Assembly: GCA_009885425.1 (NCBI GenBank)
Contig: VFKS01000175.1
Span: 1 to 6,818 of the forward strand
DNA length: 6,818 bases
Reading direction: 5' to 3'
Source of the DNA: Novosphingobium sp.
GTDB taxonomy: Bacteria; Pseudomonadota; Alphaproteobacteria; Sphingomonadales; Sphingomonadaceae
The notes beneath the pieces were generated by a model. The model searched no databases and was not told where the DNA came from. It was given only the letters and a program-made list of their open reading frames with translations. The first letter of the stretch is position 1; each line of letters starts with the position of its first letter. The translations under genes and the position numbers were made by a program. This document shows positions 4,650-6,818 of this stretch, one piece after another.

Positions 4650-5639
4650 ATGACCGATAAAAACTCACAACTCGACACGGCCAACAAAACCGTCCTGCCC
4701 GCGCCCGACATCACTGTCGATGTGCGCGAGGTGTTCGGGATTGACATCGATATGCAGGTTCCGGCCTTCAGTCGGCCTGATGAGCGCACCCCCGATGTCG
4801 ACGGCGCCTATGTGTTCGATCCGGACACTACGCTGGCAATCGTAGCCGGGTTTGCGTTTAACCGCCGGGTGATCGTGCAGGGTTATCACGGCACCGGTAA
4901 ATCGACTCACATCGAACAGGTCGCCGCGCGGCTCAACTGGCCCACTGTCCGGATCAACCTCGACGCGCACATTAGCCGGATCGACCTGATCGGGCGCGAT
5001 GCGATCGTGTTGCGCGATGGTTTGCAGGTCACCGAATTTCGCGAAGGGCTGCTGCCCTGGGCGCTCCAGCACCCCGTCGCCTTGGTATTCGACGAATACG
5101 ATGCCGGACGCCCCGACGTGATGTTCGTAATCCAGCGCGTGCTGGAAACCGAAGGTAAGCTCACTTTGCTCGATCAAAACCGGGTGATCCGGCCTGATCC
5201 GAACTTCCGTCTGTTCGCTACCGCCAACACTGTCGGGCTGGGCGATACCAGCGGGCTCTATCACGGCACGCAGGCGATCAATCAGGCCCAGATGGACCGT
5301 TGGAACATCGTGGTTCAGCTCAACTATCTGCCTGCACAGGTTGAAAGCGAAATCGTACTGGCCAAGACTGAAGGCGCCGCGCCAGAAATGGTCGCCAACA
5401 TGGTCAAGGTGGCCGATCTGACCCGGCAAGGCTTCATCAACGGCGATATCAGCACCGTGATGAGCCCGCGGACCGTGATCACCTGGGCGCAGAACACCGC
5501 GATCTTCAAAGATCCCGGCTTCGCCTTCCGCCTCTCGTTCCTCAACAAGTGCGATGAGACTGAGCGGATGCTGGTGGCCGAATACTATCAGCGGGTCTTC
5601 GGCACCGAACTGCCTGAGAGCGTGGTGGCTAAGGGCTAG
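4650..5639 (+). CDS. cobS: Aerobic cobaltochelatase subunit CobS (AAA+ ATPase)
   Basis: A 329-residue MoxR-like AAA+ ATPase. CobS and CobT form the ATP-driven complex that works with CobN to insert cobalt into hydrogenobyrinic acid a,c-diamide in aerobic B12 synthesis. Seen: Walker [10 protein letters not shown] (78-86), Walker B ALVFDEYD (144-151), sensor-1 region FATAN (189-193), a DRWN segment (216-219), and the CobS-typical N-terminus [22 protein letters not shown] (abbreviated). Length is normal. I chose ATG 4650 because AGGCGG lies 9 bases upstream and the homologous region begins just after; a TTG at 4611 would add 13 unconserved residues. cobT is not the next gene: a convergent methyltransferase gene overlaps the stop codon. 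Whether the strain makes B12 cannot be told from here; CobS/CobT-type pairs also occur in organisms without the full pathway. Confidence 0.95.
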   Translation: MTDKNSQLDTANKTVLPAPDITVDVREVFGIDIDMQVPAFSRPDERTPDVDGAYVFDPDTTLAIVAGFAFNRRVIVQGYHGTGKSTHIEQVAARLNWPTVRINLDAHISRIDLIGRDAIVLRDGLQVTEFREGLLPWALQHPVALVFDEYDAGRPDVMFVIQRVLETEGKLTLLDQNRVIRPDPNFRLFATANTVGLGDTSGLYHGTQAINQAQMDRWNIVVQLNYLPAQVESEIVLAKTEGAAPEMVANMVKVADLTRQGFINGDISTVMSPRTVITWAQNTAIFKDPGFAFRLSFLNKCDETERMLVAEYYQRVFGTELPESVVAKG

Positions 5640-6568
5640 GCCCGTCTCAGCGGCAGGCATTCGCGCGCAATAGCATCAACATGGCGGTGATCGGTGCCGC
5701 AGCAGCCGCCCAGCACGCACAAACGCGGCAACGCGCTCAGCAAGTCGCGATAATCGCGGCCCAGCTCATCCGGGTTGCCTTCGTCTAGCTCGGCCGCCTC
5801 GTCCAGTTCGGCATGGCTCATCCGCGAGGCGTTGGCGCGCAACCCGCCGATCCTTGCTGCCAGTTCGCTATCGTCCAGCACGTCGGCGAAATGCGATGGG
5901 TGAGCGCAATTGATCATATGATAGGCGATTCCGCCCGCCGCTTCGTCGGTCCGTTTGACCGCTTCGGCCAGCGCCATGCCGGTCGGCAGGCGGCCATCGG
6001 TTTCGACAGTGAAAGAAACGACCGCTGGCAGCCCGGCGTCGGCTGCGGCCAGGGCGATGCCCTGTGCTTCCTCAAGATAGGTCATGGTCATCGCGGTGAT
6101 CACTTCGGCCCCGGCATCAGCCGCCACACCGATCTGCCAGGCGTGATAGGCCCGCGCCTCAGCTACGTTCATCATGGTCCCAGGATCATAGCCGTCCCCG
6201 CGCGGGCCGACCGGCAGGTTGAGAACGACGGCCTGATGTCCATCGCATTCGGCGCGAAGTCCGGCGATCAGTTCGATCCCGGCGGTGTTTGCGGCGGCCA
6301 AGCGCACTGGGTCATAGCCTAGTGCCGCGCCCCAGTCAGGGCTCGCCCGCCAGCTTGGCGCATCCAGCACAAACCCGGCGCCGTGTGCGGCGGCCAGGGC
6401 GAGGAACCTGCGGTAATAGGCCGTCAGGCCTTCGACCCCGGCGGGATCGTCCAGCAGAGTGAACGAGGCAAATTGCGGCAGTTCGAACCCATCGTGAAAG
6501 ATCAGGCACGTTTCAAGCCCGGCATCCGTCAGGAATGGTGCACCGCCTAATCTGGGCAAATCGGTCAT
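5636..6568 (-). CDS. Homocysteine S-methyltransferase family protein (zinc-dependent)
   Basis: A 310-residue TIM-barrel protein of the family that includes MmuM and betaine-homocysteine methyltransferase, which transfer a methyl group to homocysteine to make methionine without B12. The zinc-thiolate signature is complete: NC at 220-221 and GGCCGTD with Cys289-Cys290. The N-terminus ([25 protein letters not shown], abbreviated) has the TDGGxET-like start, with Ala replacing the usual second Gly, and fits a divergent subgroup common in alphaproteobacteria whose methyl donor is not established. Other expected pieces are [11 protein letters not shown] (117-127), [13 protein letters not shown] (158-170) and [13 protein letters not shown] (185-197). 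The ATG at 6566-6568 has GGGGAGA 5-6 bases upstream. The stop TAG (5636-5638) overlaps the cobS stop in a shared CTAG. It appears to be a single-gene transcript with its own promoter. Confidence 0.88.
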   Translation of the reverse strand: MTDLPRLGGAPFLTDAGLETCLIFHDGFELPQFASFTLLDDPAGVEGLTAYYRRFLALAAAHGAGFVLDAPSWRASPDWGAALGYDPVRLAAANTAGIELIAGLRAECDGHQAVVLNLPVGPRGDGYDPGTMMNVAEARAYHAWQIGVAADAGAEVITAMTMTYLEEAQGIALAAADAGLPAVVSFTVETDGRLPTGMALAEAVKRTDEAAGGIAYHMINCAHPSHFADVLDDSELAARIGGLRANASRMSHAELDEAAELDEGNPDELGRDYRDLLSALPRLCVLGGCCGTDHRHVDAIARECLPLRRA

Positions 6569-6581
6569 AGCAGTCTCCCCA

Positions 6582-6606
6582 CCGGCAGCGCAGAATGTCG
6601 CGCCGG
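6582..6606 (-). promoter_or_regulatory. Leader hairpin before the homocysteine methyltransferase gene
   Basis: On the minus-strand transcript CCGGCGCG (6599-6606) pairs with CGC-T-GCCGG (6582-6590): eight base pairs with one bulged base and an 8-base loop. It ends one base before the run containing the GGGGAGA ribosome binding site (6574-6580). No known riboswitch class was recognised. Could affect translation or mRNA stability, or be incidental in GC-rich DNA. Confidence 0.35.
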
Positions 6607-6617
6607 AAAGCGATCCG

Positions 6618-6657
6618 ATTATGTGCCCAGACTAGGGCAAAGCCAAAGTACCGTCAA
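6618..6657 (-). promoter_or_regulatory. Promoter region of the homocysteine methyltransferase gene (two overlapping candidates)
   Basis: On the minus strand TTGGCT (6641-6646), a 17-base spacer and CATAAT (6618-6623) form a good sigma-70-like promoter. A second pair, TTGACG (6652-6657), 17 bases, TAGTCT (6629-6634), overlaps it and has the better -35. Either gives a leader of roughly 40-55 bases that includes the hairpin at 6582-6606. The region lies just after the stop of the upstream minus-strand gene. Confidence 0.5.
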
Positions 6658-6681
6658 TCGGCAGGAGCCAAGCCGCCGCCG

Positions 6682-6818
6682 TTACGGCACTACCAGATAC
6701 TTTTCACCGGTCCGCCGCGCGTTGTATTCGCTCACGGCTTCCTTGGTCAGCATCCCTTCAAGCGAAACGTGAGCCTTGTAGTGGCTGGCGAAGGTCGTGG
6801 TCAGGTCCTTCATCACCC
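6682..6818 (-). CDS. C-terminal end of an unrecognised protein (runs off the window)
   Basis: The last 44 complete codons of a minus-strand gene, ending in TAA at 6682-6684. The tail reads MKDLTTTFASHYKAHVSL, then EGMLTKEAVSEYNARR and TGEKYLVVP: soluble, helical, mixed charge, with G/C-rich third positions as in the neighbours. It looks like the end of a longer housekeeping-type enzyme, but I do not recognise the family. An ATG at 6811-6813 and GTG at 6814-6816 exist at the edge, so a 43-44 residue ORF starting here cannot be excluded. It ends 113 bases before the methyltransferase start, and a promoter lies in that gap, so the two are probably separate units. Confidence 0.6.
   Translation of the reverse strand, partial: VMKDLTTTFASHYKAHVSLEGMLTKEAVSEYNARRTGEKYLVVP

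Noticed and set aside
4665..5660. A 331-codon open frame on the minus strand, opposite cobS
   Set aside because: It mirrors cobS across its length, has no recognisable domain, and such antisense openings are common in GC-rich genes; cobS is unmistakable.
5813..6322. A 169-codon plus-strand open frame
   Set aside because: Opposite the homocysteine methyltransferase gene, with no motifs of its own.
6569..6681. SAM or SAH riboswitch ahead of the methyltransferase gene
   Set aside because: The leader implied by the promoter is only about 40-55 bases with one small hairpin, lacking the pseudoknot or multi-helix pattern of known classes.

Overview
The window looks like chromosomal DNA from a GC-rich alphaproteobacterium, most likely of the Sphingomonadales type (Sphingomonas/Erythrobacter-like). 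This rests on codon use strongly biased to G/C in third positions, on the protein types present, and on the bolA / J-domain protein / cobS set that is clustered in many alphaproteobacteria. No rRNA, tRNA, CRISPR array or insertion sequence was seen. Coding density is high and no stretch over 300 bases lacks a gene.

Positions 1-1259: a minus-strand pair, bolA followed by a truncated short-chain dehydrogenase (9 bases apart, probably one transcript). A J-domain protein with an N-terminal Cys/His cluster diverges from bolA across only 38 bases.

Positions 1264-2758: a minus-strand accessory module converging on the J-protein gene. In transcription order it holds a TetR-type regulator head fused in frame to the tail of a DUF1428-type protein, a 53-residue stump of a VOC/glyoxalase protein, an apparently intact GFA-like (DUF6151-type) cysteine-rich protein, and an intact SRPBCC/AHSA1-type protein. 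Two internal deletions would explain the first two genes, so this reads as a decayed operon. A TetR-style dyad fills the spacer of a putative promoter in front of the module and appears to have outlived its regulator.

Positions 2878-4569: a membrane diguanylate cyclase (signal peptide, periplasmic domain, seven membrane segments, GGEEF cyclase domain). Positions 4650-5639: cobS, the AAA+ ATPase subunit of aerobic cobaltochelatase. Its usual partner cobT does not follow. Instead a homocysteine S-methyltransferase-family gene runs in from the other strand, and the two stop codons share one CTAG. That gene has its own promoter region and a leader hairpin. The window ends in the last 44 codons of an unrecognised minus-strand gene.

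Overall, the conserved bolA-dnaJ-cobS block appears interrupted by about 3.4 kb of accessory genes (the decayed operon plus the cyclase). The most notable observations are the chimeric regulator gene with its orphan operator, and two adjacent perfect inverted repeats inside the end of the GFA-like gene.
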